A DNA stretch of 64,000 bases from Astropecten irregularis (lineage: Eukaryota; Echinodermata; Asteroidea; Paxillosida; Astropectinidae). Under the pieces are notes generated by a model. That model was not told the DNA's origin. It did no database searches and worked only from the letters and a program-made list of their open reading frames with translations. The position numbers and the translations under genes are program-made. The stretch is from positions 15,111,217-15,175,216 of the forward strand of contig OZ020246.1 in the NCBI GenBank assembly GCA_963971285.1, written 5' to 3'. Below are positions 21,483-33,100 of the stretch, piece by piece; the first letter of the stretch is position 1, and the number at the start of each line of letters is the position of its first letter.

Positions 21483-22772
21483 ATGAATCCAATTCCTGAG
21501 AAAAGACGCAAGTCAGCGAAAGAGGAGAAGGAGAAGGTCAAGTGCTCCTTGTGCGACTATTCAGCGATCGCAGGCTACCGCATGAAACGTCACATGAGGG
21601 TCCACACCGGAGAGAAACCCTTCATGTGCGGCATGTGCGACCAGAGCTTCACCCAGAAGAGCAGCCTGAAGGAGCACCTGTGGAAACACACGGCTCTCCA
21701 GTCCTGCCACAAGTGCCCCCACTGCAATGCCATGTTCAACCAGCAAGCGGACGTGACGGCCCACATCACCCACATGCACACTGCCTGCGCCGTGCCCATG
21801 GGCTGCACAGTCTGTCAAGAGATGTTCACCGACCGCTACAGCCTGCTCGAACACGAGAAGCTGCATGACAACGTGTTTCGCTACCAGTGCCTGGAGTGCG
21901 CATACTCTTCTAGAGAGAAGAAAAAGCTCATCCTCCACATGGGCGTGCACAGCAAGCGACGGCTGTTCTGGTGCAGCGATTGCAAGATCTCGTTCCCGCA
22001 GAAGCACCACCTGTACAGTCACCTCTTTCTGAATCATAACATCAGCACCTTTGGCGATGACGTTCCAGCACCGTCCTCCAAACCCCTCGAGGAGACGAAT
22101 CCACCAGCTCCTCAAGCCGTGCCTGATCCATCCCAGCCAAAAGAAGCCTCGAAGAAGTTAAGCAGCCAGAAGGAGTTGGAGCAGCTGTACCAGATAATGG
22201 ATGAGCACGGCAACACCTTAGAGCTGTCAGAGGCTGACGCAGAGGCCATCCATAATGCAATGCAGCAGTCATCCGAGGATGGGGCCCTGGAGATTATTGA
22301 GAATGAAGAAGGCACCATGACGGTGACTGTCCTGACAATCGCACACAGTCTCACCGACGGTTCAATACAAGATGCCGAGCAGAACCCGCAGGAGATCGGC
22401 GAGCAGAACCCGCAGGAGATCGGCGAGCAGAACCCGCAGGAGATCGGCGAGCAGAACCCGCAGGAGATCGGTGAGCAGAACCCGCTGGAGATCGGTGAGC
22501 AGAACCCGCAGGAGATCAGCGAGCAGAACCCGCAGGAGATCAGCGAGCAGAACCCGCAGGAGATCAGTGAGCAGAACCCGCAGGAAATCAGCGAGCAGAA
22601 CCCGCAGGAAATCAGCGAGCAGACCTTACAGGAGATCGGTGAGCAGAACCCGCAGGAGATTGCCAACCAAGAGGCAGAGCCTGAGGAGCAACAGCTCGAA
22701 GGTGAAGAAGTTCTGACACAGGTTGGGGAACCAGAAGCAATTGAACTAGAAGCAACTGCCAACACGCAGTAA
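21483..22772 (+). CDS. Truncated tandem paralog of the CTCF-like gene, six C2H2 fingers
   Basis: The ORF runs from ATG 21483 (in-frame stop TAG at 21441 upstream) to 22772 and encodes 429 residues. Six intact C2H2 fingers (residues about 21-185) align with the last six fingers of the 783-8770 gene, that is CTCF fingers 5-10. The second finger, QKSSLKEHLWKH, is identical in the two genes, while the other helices have diverged. The C-terminus shares the DEHGNTL...DAEAI...AMQQ...DG...LEII block with gene 1. It then carries 12 copies of EQNPQEI(G/S). There is no counterpart of fingers 2-4, the YDF motif or the Gln-rich N-terminus. It is therefore a 5'-truncated duplicate of the last exon. The frame is fully open, so it is probably a gene and not a pseudogene, though upstream noncoding exons are possible. 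DNA binding is likely; cohesin binding through YDF is not. Confidence 0.85.
   Translation: MNPIPEKRRKSAKEEKEKVKCSLCDYSAIAGYRMKRHMRVHTGEKPFMCGMCDQSFTQKSSLKEHLWKHTALQSCHKCPHCNAMFNQQADVTAHITHMHTACAVPMGCTVCQEMFTDRYSLLEHEKLHDNVFRYQCLECAYSSREKKKLILHMGVHSKRRLFWCSDCKISFPQKHHLYSHLFLNHNISTFGDDVPAPSSKPLEETNPPAPQAVPDPSQPKEASKKLSSQKELEQLYQIMDEHGNTLELSEADAEAIHNAMQQSSEDGALEIIENEEGTMTVTVLTIAHSLTDGSIQDAEQNPQEIGEQNPQEIGEQNPQEIGEQNPQEIGEQNPLEIGEQNPQEISEQNPQEISEQNPQEISEQNPQEISEQNPQEISEQTLQEIGEQNPQEIANQEAEPEEQQLEGEEVLTQVGEPEAIELEATANTQ
22377..22664 (+). repeat. 24-bp coding minisatellite, 12 units of EQNPQEIG/S
   Basis: Twelve exact-length 24-bp units (GAGCAGAACCCGCAGGAGAT plus four bases) encode residues 299-394 of the truncated CTCF-like paralog. 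The first units end in Gly, the middle ones in Ser, and one reads EQTLQEIG. The clustering of variants suggests local unit duplication. Gene 1 has one related segment (LEQNLQIV at about 8282-8305), which looks like the ancestral single unit. Confidence 0.93.
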
Positions 22773-22897
22773 GTTAGATCCTAGCCAGTGGGAAGAAGAA
22801 CTCAGTGTACTTCTTCAATGTAAGGCAAAGGATTTGTGTGGGACTCAAGGTACATAAGGACTAGGTTATATGCTGAGCTACTGTGTAGCACATCTTT

Positions 22898-23264
22898 CTT
22901 TTGGTAGCATACCGAAACAGAAATCTTCACCTGTAGGATTACCTTTAACTTACAGGGTATAAAGATTTTGATGGTAGAAATATACTGTTAAAATGTTTCT
23001 GACTGAAAAACTGTATTTATTCAGAAAAGAGTAGAACCAATTAACCAAAACAATTTTGATCTTCGGAAGATACAAAAATCCTGTGAACAGATTTTTTAAT
23101 ATACCGTGGCAGTTTTTCACCGTTTTCTTAAAATAAAGTGGGCACCGACGCACTGTATGGGACTGGAAATACTGACAGATGACTGTTACTGTATCTTCCT
23201 TGATATTATTGCTCATGAATCTGTATTTCTTTGACAAAAACCAAAGTACATAAATTACTTTTAA
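22898..23264. mobile_element. MITE family A, inverse orientation
   Basis: TTGGTAGCATACCGAAACAG, 'aacttacagggtataaag', 'ctgtatttattcagaaaagag' and a right part 'tttctttgacaaaaaccaaagta'. It begins about 125 bases after the stop codon of the truncated paralog. Confidence 0.75.
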
Positions 23265-23511
23265 AGACTGAGTATAATCTTTCATCATAAGGTTTACATG
23301 TACCCTTGTTACCCTTGTTATCAAGTCATAAATTAATTTGTTATGAAATATACTCAAAATGTGGCTGATGGCTCTAAAAACAATTCTCGTTGTTGTTGAT
23401 TTGCACCTATTCGTACAGATCCAACTCATAGTGGCCTGTGCACTGTTATTTAATTTCATGTTAATTGCATACGTGTAAATTCATCATTCCTTGCAATGAT
23501 CTCACTAGGCC

Positions 23512-23839
23512 AAACAAAAAAATTGTTGTATTGCCCTCAGCGACTGACCGTAAAATGCCATAACTTTGGGTCGGGATTTTTTATTTTTTTTTTCTCAGAG
23601 TCCTTAAGTATAAAAACTCACCATTTTTGAAAGAAAATGTAAGATTTAGCAGTAAAAAAGCGTGTCTCCTCAAAACGACCCAGGACCGTTGATTTATAAG
23701 CCCTGGTGACCATACATCCTGTATTTATTCTTAAATGTTTGAAAGTCAGCCAAAAAAATAAATAAATAAAAATCGACCGACCGACATTTCAATTTTTCCA
23801 CTTGAGGGAAACACAACAATTTCTTTTTTTTTGGCCCTA
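23512..23839. mobile_element. Foldback element with GGCCAAACAAAAAAATTG ends
   Basis: The left end GGCCAAACAAAAAAATTGTT with TGCCCTCA nearby is inverted at the right end (TGAGGG, AACAATTTC, TTTGGCCC). CTA occurs on both sides and may be a short target duplication. Confidence 0.65.
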
Positions 23840-23883
23840 TGTCAAACATGAATAATTTGTCATTGCAAAGTGAACAATGAAAA

Positions 23884-24030
23884 ACTGACTGGAGCAGGAT
23901 TCGAACCAGGGACCTCTGGAATACTGTACCGGTGTTCTTACCAACTGAGCTAACCAGCCCTATGTTGGCAGTTTCTCTATTCCTTAATAGTCAATTATCT
24001 TTTGTTCATTTTTCGCATTCAGAAGATATG
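23884..24030 (-). mobile_element. tRNA-like SINE family E, minus strand
   Basis: On the minus strand it reads GGTTAGCTCAGTTGGTAAGA ... TTCGAATCCTGCTCCAGTC, with the family 5' flank 'gccaacatagggctgg'. It resembles the copies at 31692, 31985, 33983 and 54433. Confidence 0.75.
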
Positions 24031-24187
24031 AAACCAATCATGGTAGAGCCCCGGTACGAAATTTCGAGGGTCATGTGGTTTTTTGATTATGTATTATTTC
24101 TGTGTGATAATTGAATGGAAAAAGTGAGACTGTTAACCACTTTATCACATAAATACATGAAATTGCTTAGTAAAATTCACTCTAGAA

Positions 24188-24537
24188 TTTAAAGGTACTA
24201 ACATACTTAAAAAGGCTACTGAAACAAATCTTCATAGATTTACCTGTAACTTGGTGATGGTAGATGGTAGAAACATACCGTTACATTTTCTGCCAGAAAT
24301 GTATTTATCCAGAAAAGAGGAAAACCACTGACCAAAATCAATTTTGATCTTTTAAAGATAAAAAATAACAGTGAAAAGATTTAATAAATACTGTGGCCAT
24401 TTTTCACTGTTTTCTCAAAAAGTGGGCACCGTATGGAACTGGAAATGTCACAGATGACTGTAACTGTATGTTCCTTGATATTTTTGCCCATGAATATCTG
24501 CATTTCCTTGAGAAAAACCAAAGTATTACATTACCTA
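24188..24537. mobile_element. MITE family A, inverse orientation
   Basis: TTTAAAGGTACTAACATACT, 'aaatgtatttatccagaaaaga', 'gtgggcaccgtatgg' and right end AAACCAAAGTATTACATTAC. Confidence 0.8.
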
Positions 24538-25660
24538 TTTTAGTACAGTTTTAAAGCGGGAGATTCACAAACTTTACAACCAGAACATGTTTTATTGCGT
24601 TTTGGTAAATGACTTCATGTTCAAGATAGCTCTTGCTGTTGCCATTTTGTTGGTTCAGAATCTGAAAATGTTGAAAAAGAAATAAATGGTTTTACTGATA
24701 ATTATAGATTTTGTAATTGAACATCAGTTGTACTTTGGGTTGTTTTTAATTTATCATATTTTTGCTCTTGGTGAGATGTGAATAATAATGAGAGATACAC
24801 AAGGATTTGGTTGGTTTTGCCCTGATTTGCCTACAACTGTACCTGCTTAAGTACCAATATTTGCTTAAGCACCAAGCCTTGGTAAATAAAATCAGCATGC
24901 CAGCCATAACTCCTTGTGAATGTTATGCTCAGCAAACAGTGGCTGAATACAAGTCAAAAGCAGTAAACATCACATGAAAATTTGGTTGGTAATTCTGTTT
25001 GATCAAGGAAGAATTTTCATGCTGGAGCAAATTTTGGTGTTTAAGCAGCTCCATGAAATTGGCCCCTGATATTTCAGAATTAACATCAGTTGTTTGTAAA
25101 CTTCTCAGTACAGTCAAACCCCCTGCATTGCCTGCAACAAACATCTATACACCGAACACCTAGAGGTATTTATACAGTGTAGTGTACCAAACTTGGCTCC
25201 AAACTTTTTGTTTACAAGACCTGCCAAATATTGTATAAAACAAATTACAGATGTAACAAGCTGGTGACACAATGTAATGCTGGCCCACACACTGATTGTT
25301 GAACTAATTTATGAACAATTGAACATTCCTTTGTGTGCCAGAGTGCTACTAAGTACTTAATAATTTGGATTCTTTCAAATCTTCCCACTTTAAGCCTCTT
25401 TTATGTTGACATTTTTACCAAATAGCCATTGATTTTGTGGCAAAACACGACCCATTGCAAATTGACATATATATTTGTCAGGAAAATGCTTCTTTTCATT
25501 TTGTGTAAACATTACGAGGACCTGTGCAAGTCCACAGGTTGTCTGTGGGGACTGGATAATGCAGTATGTGGACTTCTTTTATTTTGTGGTCCACAGTGTG
25601 TATGTGAGGTTGGCAAATAATTACATTATGCACTCCTCCCATTTCCATCTATAGCACGAT
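24538..25660. other. Intergenic, no gene seen
   Basis: AT-rich with no coding signal. An AATAAA lies near 24681, and the segment around 24930-25090 includes the dispersed 'gcagctccatgaaattggcccc' motif, which recurs at about 26730-26750. Neither suggests a gene. Confidence 0.4.
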
Positions 25661-25832
25661 ACAGGCGTTTCACAATAGTGAGCCACCATGAGTTTGCAAC
25701 GCGTTAGCCAATTTGTCAACTAACTGTGCATCTTTCCACATGGGCAGTTTGTCGTCAAAATTAATTCACGCATTGTGATTGGCCAACACGTTTCAAACTC
25801 ATGGTGCCGCACTATTGTGAATCGCCCGTTTG
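25661..25832. mobile_element. Foldback MITE with ACAGGCGTTTCACAATAGTG ends
   Basis: The left ACAGGCGTTTCACAATAGTG and right CACTATTGTGAATCGCCCGT ends are inverted. Inner CCATGAGTTTG / CAAACTCATGG and the CACGTT-like region extend the pairing. Confidence 0.8.
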
Positions 25833-26389
25833 TTTTCACTGCCCTCACGCATAGATCAACTGGCAAACATTTCCTTGGTCCCAACTAAGTAGAAATACAT
25901 GTAATTGCTTATCCATAATTTCGCTTTTTTGTTTTTAACTGTATCCTTGAATAGTATTAGACCCAGAACTAGTCCGCTGTACTTCCTTGTTTACTTTTGG
26001 GACTCAAGGTCATGATACTACAGTGCCCCAGTTACTGCGTCTAGTAAAAGGGTACACAAAGATCAGTGTCAAAAATGATAGGGACAAAATACAACCAGAT
26101 CAAAAACAACACAACAACATCATCAATTGTCAGTGATATGCCAATGACCAAACTGCCGACCAAGAGGTATTATTTTGACCCCCAGTCCCACCCCTGGTGC
26201 CAAAAGCTGTGTTCACTGAGGTCAACTTTATTCCGAAAGCTTGCAGTAAATTTAAGGGATCATTTCGTTTGTTGGTTCAGGGAATTCAAGGTGACTCGGG
26301 AATGAAAAGGCCCATGTAGGTGGATAGAAAATTGTAATACATGTAATATTTGGGGTAGTTTTATGACACTGTACAGTTCAGGATTGATA

Positions 26390-26723
26390 ACATCATAACA
26401 TACCAAACTGAAATGTTCACAGATTTACGTATAACTTTCAGGATATGAAGATGGTGCTGGTAGTAACATACCGTTAAAATATTTCCGCCTGAAATGGTGT
26501 ATTTATCCAGAAATTAGTAAAACAAAGACTGAAAACAGGTTTGATCTTGTGGTACGATCGAAACCATTCTTTATGTTTTATTAGAAAAATTGGGTTGGGT
26601 TTTTGTGACTCAGATGTCCGATTGAGCTCAAATTTTTACAGGTTTATTATTTTATGCACATAATATTGGATCGGACAAAGTGTGGGTGCTGTTCTGTGAC
26701 TTTTACCAATCATTGTACCTTTA
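26390..26723. mobile_element. MITE family B, inverse orientation
   Basis: Shares 'cacagatttacgtataactttcagg', 'cgcctgaaatggtgtatttatcc' and the end CATTGTACCTTTAA with family B. The interior between 26570 and 26690 is diverged. Confidence 0.65.
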
Positions 26724-27129
26724 ACCAGGGGCCAATTTCATGGAGCTGCTAAGGAAAAAAAAATTGCTCAGCACAAATTTTTGTTTGGCCCAATAAAACA
26801 AACCACCATTAAAAATTCCATTTGATATTTATGGTCAATAAACAACAGCTAGAGAACAAACACAAGTGATACACAACACATGGACATTTGGTTGTTAATC
26901 CTGTTTTTATTAAAACAGAAATTTCTTGGTTAGCAAATTGTTGTGCTATTGCTATTAAGCAGGGCCCTGGACAATGATTGCCTATAGAGGGCTCACTTCA
27001 TTTTTAAAAACCTTGACAGACGGATTAACTAAAGATAGCCGAATCAGCATTGTTGACGTCCCAGCAGTAGGCCTAAAGTTAGCGAAAGACTGCAACTTCT
27101 GGCTAAGAATGTAGCCTGTCTTAGGTGCA

Positions 27130-30100
27130 ATGTGGTCCATCATTGGACTGTTTCGTTCAGGATCATGCAGGTAAGAGAAGCTTAAAAAGAATTATCTCAA
27201 ATAAGGGGGATTGTGATAAGAAGGGATCCCCAAACACATTAATTATTTTACCTCAAGACTTAAATAGTTAAATAGGCATAGCTTCTAAGTTCTAGCCTAG
27301 GCCTAGGGCCTACTCCTCAAAAATTATACTTTTGACTTTCACCAAATGTTCCTGGGTCTTTAAAAGCCTGGAATGAAGAAATTTGTGCAACATTTCAGTG
27401 TTAAAATGCAATTTTCTTACACGCTTCGAGCAAACTTGAAAACTGCCCGTCTGATCGCGTGAGGCTATTTTGCCTGGTCCGGTTATTCTAGTAGGCCTAG
27501 GCCTACTTATCCAGACCCAGCAGATCAAGAGTGGTCAAAATGTCAGAGTACAAACCAGACTATTCTCGTCTGTGGCCGTCCGTAAGGCCGTGAAATGTTA
27601 CCATCTTTGCTCCCAATTTTACCCCACAATTTCCCTCAAAAATCAAAGCCCTGCCCTCTTTCCACAAAATTAACCTTGCTAATATATAAATGTAGAAGAG
27701 GACACAACAAACATATATTTAGGTAAAGTAACTTTCCAAAAAGTAGTTTTCCTTTCCTTTATAGTTTTGGGACCCGTCTTATCACAATCCCCCAAATAAG
27801 GTGACCAGACGTCCCCAATTTCCGGGGACAGTCCCCAATTTGACAGTGCCGTCCCCGATGAAAAATTTGCCCCGATTCGACAAAATGCCCCCGAAAATGT
27901 TAATTGTCCTAAATAAAAAAAAACTGAACGAAGTGTATGGTACGAGATGACCCAAAATTAGCAGTATATAGGAAGCGAAAGGCTGCTTGTTGGTCTGTAA
28001 AAGACTAGCACTTTTAAGCAGCGAGCTGTGGCATCAGGTTGGCCGTGGCAGACGGCCAGTGGAGCCTAGGGGGCACTGAATGGCAGAAGCAGCTTTGCTC
28101 GGTCTTGGTCTCGGACTCGGTCTCAGACTCAAATGGACTGAACTCGGACAAAGCACTGATGTTGTCTGTCCTGCTGTTTACCTGAGATATAATATTTGAA
28201 ATGAATTCATATCAAATTGTATATTCCTATACAGGTGTTTTCCACTTCATCGACCTGTGAGATTACAGTGCAGTTTTTTGACGAGTGCCCAGACTGCTGA
28301 GGTCCTCAGACCATTTATTTTTGCTGTTCATCCAGATTTCTTCGGCCAGTATCCAAGGGAACGAGTAAGTATACATTGCACCAACCTATTGACCAACTTA
28401 TTATGGCCAACCCTTTTTCATTAATGATGAGTACAAAATGCTTACAATAACTAGAACTAAGACGCTTGACAATGGGAGACTTTGGAGAACTGGTCTTCAA
28501 GTGAACAGCGCAGGCGCACGCACAACAGCACAGGTGCAAAACAACGCGCGCATGTTCACAATTGCGTGTGCGTGCGCTGTTGACTTGAAGACCGGTTCTC
28601 AAAAGCCTCCCATTAGGGACAGCTCCAACATAGGGCTAGATTGCTCAGTTGGTAAGGCACTGGTACATTATTCTGGGGGTTGCAGGTGCGAATCCCGCTC
28701 CAGTAAATTTATCTTTGTTCACCTTTCAATGACAAGAAAATAAGCCGAATTCAGCTTGATTTTTATTTTGATCAAATGGTTTAAAACCATTATGCATACA
28801 GGGTGAGTAAAAAAGAAGTTGACCAGGATTGGTGATGTTTTTCAAAACAAACAAATGTCACTCAGAAGTTCAGTAAAGCATGTATTTATCAATCACTCTC
28901 TCCCGCTTAATGTGCTTATTAGGAGAAAAAAATAAGACACTCAAACTATACACCAAAATGAAGCTGAAAACGTCAATTTTCATTTTCATTTCAATTTTCT
29001 GTATTGAAACCAATGACTTTTTGAGAAAAATCCATCCAAAGGAAAATACCCTGAAAAGGGCCATGTTGGTTGGTGCCAGACTCAAAAAATGTACCCCTCC
29101 CCTACAGGCCCAAGTAGAGCGAGTTTAGGGACAGAATTCATCCAAACAGCTCAAAGTTGAAAGTCCAAACTCTGGCGACCGGGTTCCGTCCATTTTCTTT
29201 ACAAGACTTCCTATGTAGGGCCCAGCAAATGATTTTATAAAAAAGATTTTGAGGGTATACACAAAATTAATGAGCTCTGCGGACTGATCTGCACCCTGTG
29301 AGTATTTTCTGGACTTCTCTACCACAGGCTGTGAATGAGCATTCACTGAAGCAACTGTATGCCCACCTGGACAACATTAGGGAGGAATCCTCACATGTCA
29401 CCACGCCCAAAGATCTTACCTTCTATCTACGCCATGAACAACCAAAGCAAACCTCAGCACAAGGTAGAAAAATACATCTATGATTCTGCCCTTCCCACTT
29501 CCCCTTTTCCTCATTGGTATTTCATGTCTACATTGATATACAATGAATTGTCTTATATACATTCTTTGCATCGGGCAAGTTTAGTTTTCAATACTGATAT
29601 AAAGTAAGATAATAGGTTTACGGTAACACCATGTGTCAGACATATATTTATCTCTTTTAAATTTATCCCTAAAAAAAGCTGGTTTACTTGACATTCCAGC
29701 CAGTATGCTGTGGCCTTCTTCAGGAGAAAGACGGACTTCATTCTCCTTCATTCTCCTGCAGACTGCCAGAGCATTCTCACCGGAACGTTGAATTTACCGG
29801 CTTTTTTTCAGAGCCACCCCATACTCACAAAAGAGATATATGTAATATGTTTTTTTGTCATATGTTTTCTGCCATGCATAGCCTCAAATCTAAGCAATAT
29901 TGAATTGTTTTGGGACTTCGTTGACCTAGTGCCTCAATTTGTCAAATGTTTTCAAATTTCTAGAGAAAAATGGCTCTTCCACAGCATGAGACGATTTTTT
30001 AATTACTTTTTTCAGTTTGAATTTTGTAATGTATTTTTTGATAGTGCAGTGGAACACCTCTCTATTACATTATGTAAATGTTCATTCTCAAGAATATGTC

Positions 30101-33100
30101 AGAACACAATTCTATTAAGGGGGTCCCCAGTCCACAAGCTCTGCTTCTTGGGGACCTCCTCCACTTATTGTTAATTCCCCCATTTAAAAGTACTTAACAA
30201 TTATTTTATTTTATACACTGAATTGATTTGCATGAGTGGAAATAAAATGAACTGAACTGAACTGAACTATAATGAACACTGCTATACCGAACATTTGACT
30301 ATACTGAACATCGTATTTGGCTCGCAATTTTTTACAAGTAATAAAACTGTTGCAAACTGCTCATCCGCCCAAATAATGACTCGAAAATTTATGAATGTTA
30401 GGAGAGCCTGAGGCCTCATCCCTGTTCCCCTCGGCTCTCATGCAGATTTAAATCTGAATTCCGATTTGTTGTTAAGATTTTAACTCTTTACAAAAGTATA
30501 GGAACTTTTAAATTTCAGCTTTTTCGTTTGTATTTTCAGATTTTGTTATGTGTGGCACTTACATCCCTGTTTAATGAACAACCACTGTAACAGAAAGTGA
30601 AATTGTTCTGTAACGATTTTGTTATTATTTGTCCAGAAATAAGTGTGTCCAACCTTTCTAGAAAATTTTGATTTGGTTTCGATGAAATTTGGTTTGTTAA
30701 CTGTCGTTATTAGGTCACTCCATCTTCCGATCAGTCACTGTAAGCCTCTTGACCAGGGATGTCTACACGACTGTCAACAATATCCTGAAGACTTGCCAAT
30801 TGCCGACCAGCGGCCTGCAGGAATTGTCAGCAAACAGACCCAGTCCAAGGCCGTTCCCTAGGCCGATAGAGTGGCACCAGTCATATTACGCCTACACAGG
30901 AAAGACTGCTCCTACTAGTCAAGATGTCCGGGCTGCACAACAGAGGCCCAAAGATTCCCTTCGGTGAGAGCAGTTTCATTTGTGACAAGTTTCTTGTTAT
31001 GGGTTTGCAAGCCTTGAATTTTAACGAAGGCCACGGAGGCATTGGCCCTTCTTTGCCCTGGTTCTTGGCCTTAATTGATGCCCCCTTCAAATGTTTCCAT
31101 AGACATGATGATTTTCCGATGGATGTGCCCCTTGCAATGGAAAAGTGGCCTTGCCCCTTTCAGAACCAAATTGGAGGCCTGGGTTTTGAGTCTGACCAGA
31201 AGTATGTCTAGGGAAAACTGAAAGTCACCTTCCTTTGTGGCTTGATATTTGTGACATCACGGCCGCAGCTGCAGTCAAAGCTGACAATTGCGATGCAGCA
31301 GCAAAATGGCTGCGCTGCCAATTGCTGCAGCCAATTAATTGGGACACAGCCTTATTTCTAATTGTTTTTATTCTTTTAAACATAAATAGGTATTGGCTGA
31401 AGACAAACATTCAGAATGCGCAGAGAAATGTTGAATCCAGCCTGCCAGTCCGACAGGAGACAGAGCGTCTTCATGACAATCTCCTGAAGGAGCTTGATCT
31501 GAAGGAGCTGAGATGGATGTCTAGATGGGATGTTAATACCTTCAGGTCCTGCCTCAGGGCTCTGGGAAAGCTACAAAGTGAACATCCCGATGTTACAGAG
31601 AGCCTCAGAGGTGAGGAGGGACTAAACACGACCTTCAACTTTTTTTTAGGGTTGGGGGATATTGAGAACTTTATCCCATTTTTATAATCGTAGGAAAAGT
31701 GAATAAAGAAAAATTGAGTGGAGCGGGATTCGAACCAGCAACCTCTGGAATACAGTACCGACACTCCAGCCCAATGTTGGAGGTTTCCCTGACAGTCAAT
31801 TGTCCTTTGTTCATTTGCAAGTAAGAAGCCATATACCCATTCACACACCTGTATATCCTAAGGATCATTTAAGATACTTCCAACATTATGGCGCAACCTG
31901 AGAAAAATTACATGGGGTATCACTCAAAGAGGATGCAGCTTTTTAATCAATATAATCATTAAATAACCACAAGGGAAACTGACTGAATTTTATGTCATTG
32001 AAAAGTGAACAAAGAAAATTATTAACCAGTGACCTCTGGAATAGGCCTACTGTGCCAATGCTCTTACCAACTAAGCTATCCAGGCCTATGGTGTCCCTAA
32101 TAGTCAATTATCTTTGTTCGTTTGGCAGTCAGCAACCATGAAACCAATGATCATTTAAGATACTCGCAGCGTTAGCAATGCTGCAACCTTAAAAACAGTA
32201 CATGGGGGATCACTAAAAGAGGATGTGGCTTTTTAATCAAGATGGCTTGGGGCTTGCCTATGACTATGGCTTTGGCCATGGCTAAAATAATCACTTGCTT
32301 GATTTCTTTGCCAGGGAGAAGGTTGGTGTTTGGTGGCTTGACTGGTGTATCTCGGGAAGGACACGTGATGCTCAGTTACAAAGATGTGGAACAGCAATGG
32401 CTTGCGGTGAGTGAACAAATGAGAGATGATGCCTGTATTAAGTGGTGAGTATAATTATTATGATGAGGTACAGGCGTTATGAACAACTACTAGGTACTGC
32501 TAGGAGAAGGGCACTTCTTGAAGAGAAATTGAAATATCTACTGAGAGGCACTGAGGCAAAGGTTGCACCTTGGCAAGTCCTGCCGCGGCTATGATTTGCA
32601 ATGGTGTGATTATAATTTGACTTCCTTGCTACGTATGGGACCTAACAAATTCAAAAGAGGGGGGCTTGGAGTGTTGCAACCAAAGATAGTATTGCGCCAC
32701 TTACGGCGCAACATAGCCTACTCAACCTGAAAAGTGAAGTATCATTTGGCCGCTATTTTAGTAAGCAATAGAGCTTTTTCTGTTGTTATTAACGTCAGAT
32801 TCAACTGTTGTAAGACGAAACTTTCACCCGAATAGTTTTTGTAATCATTATTAGGGCCTATTATTATTATTATATATTTGGCCAGAATCACACAGCAAAT
32901 GAAACAATAAATTTGGCTTACTTAAATGGCCGTCTGTGGGTATTTCCTGTGGTTGCAGCTATAAGATATTTGGTTGCAACCATCCCTCTCAGTTACAGAC
33001 CAATGTATATCTGTAAAGTGGAGACAAATAACCAAATAATTAATTGCGATGCATTTTTTTCAACCATTTTTCACACCTGTGATTTGATTGTTTGCCATAT

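Noticed and set aside
22112..22765. 217-codon open frame on the minus strand (Cys/Ser-rich)
   Set aside because: It is the antisense of the 24-bp coding minisatellite and C-terminus of the truncated paralog; the repeat keeps all frames open.
29710..30174. 154-codon frame in TCAIM intron 3
   Set aside because: Lies between well-fitting TCAIM exons, overlaps a probable LINE 3' end, and shows no recognisable domain or reverse-transcriptase motif.
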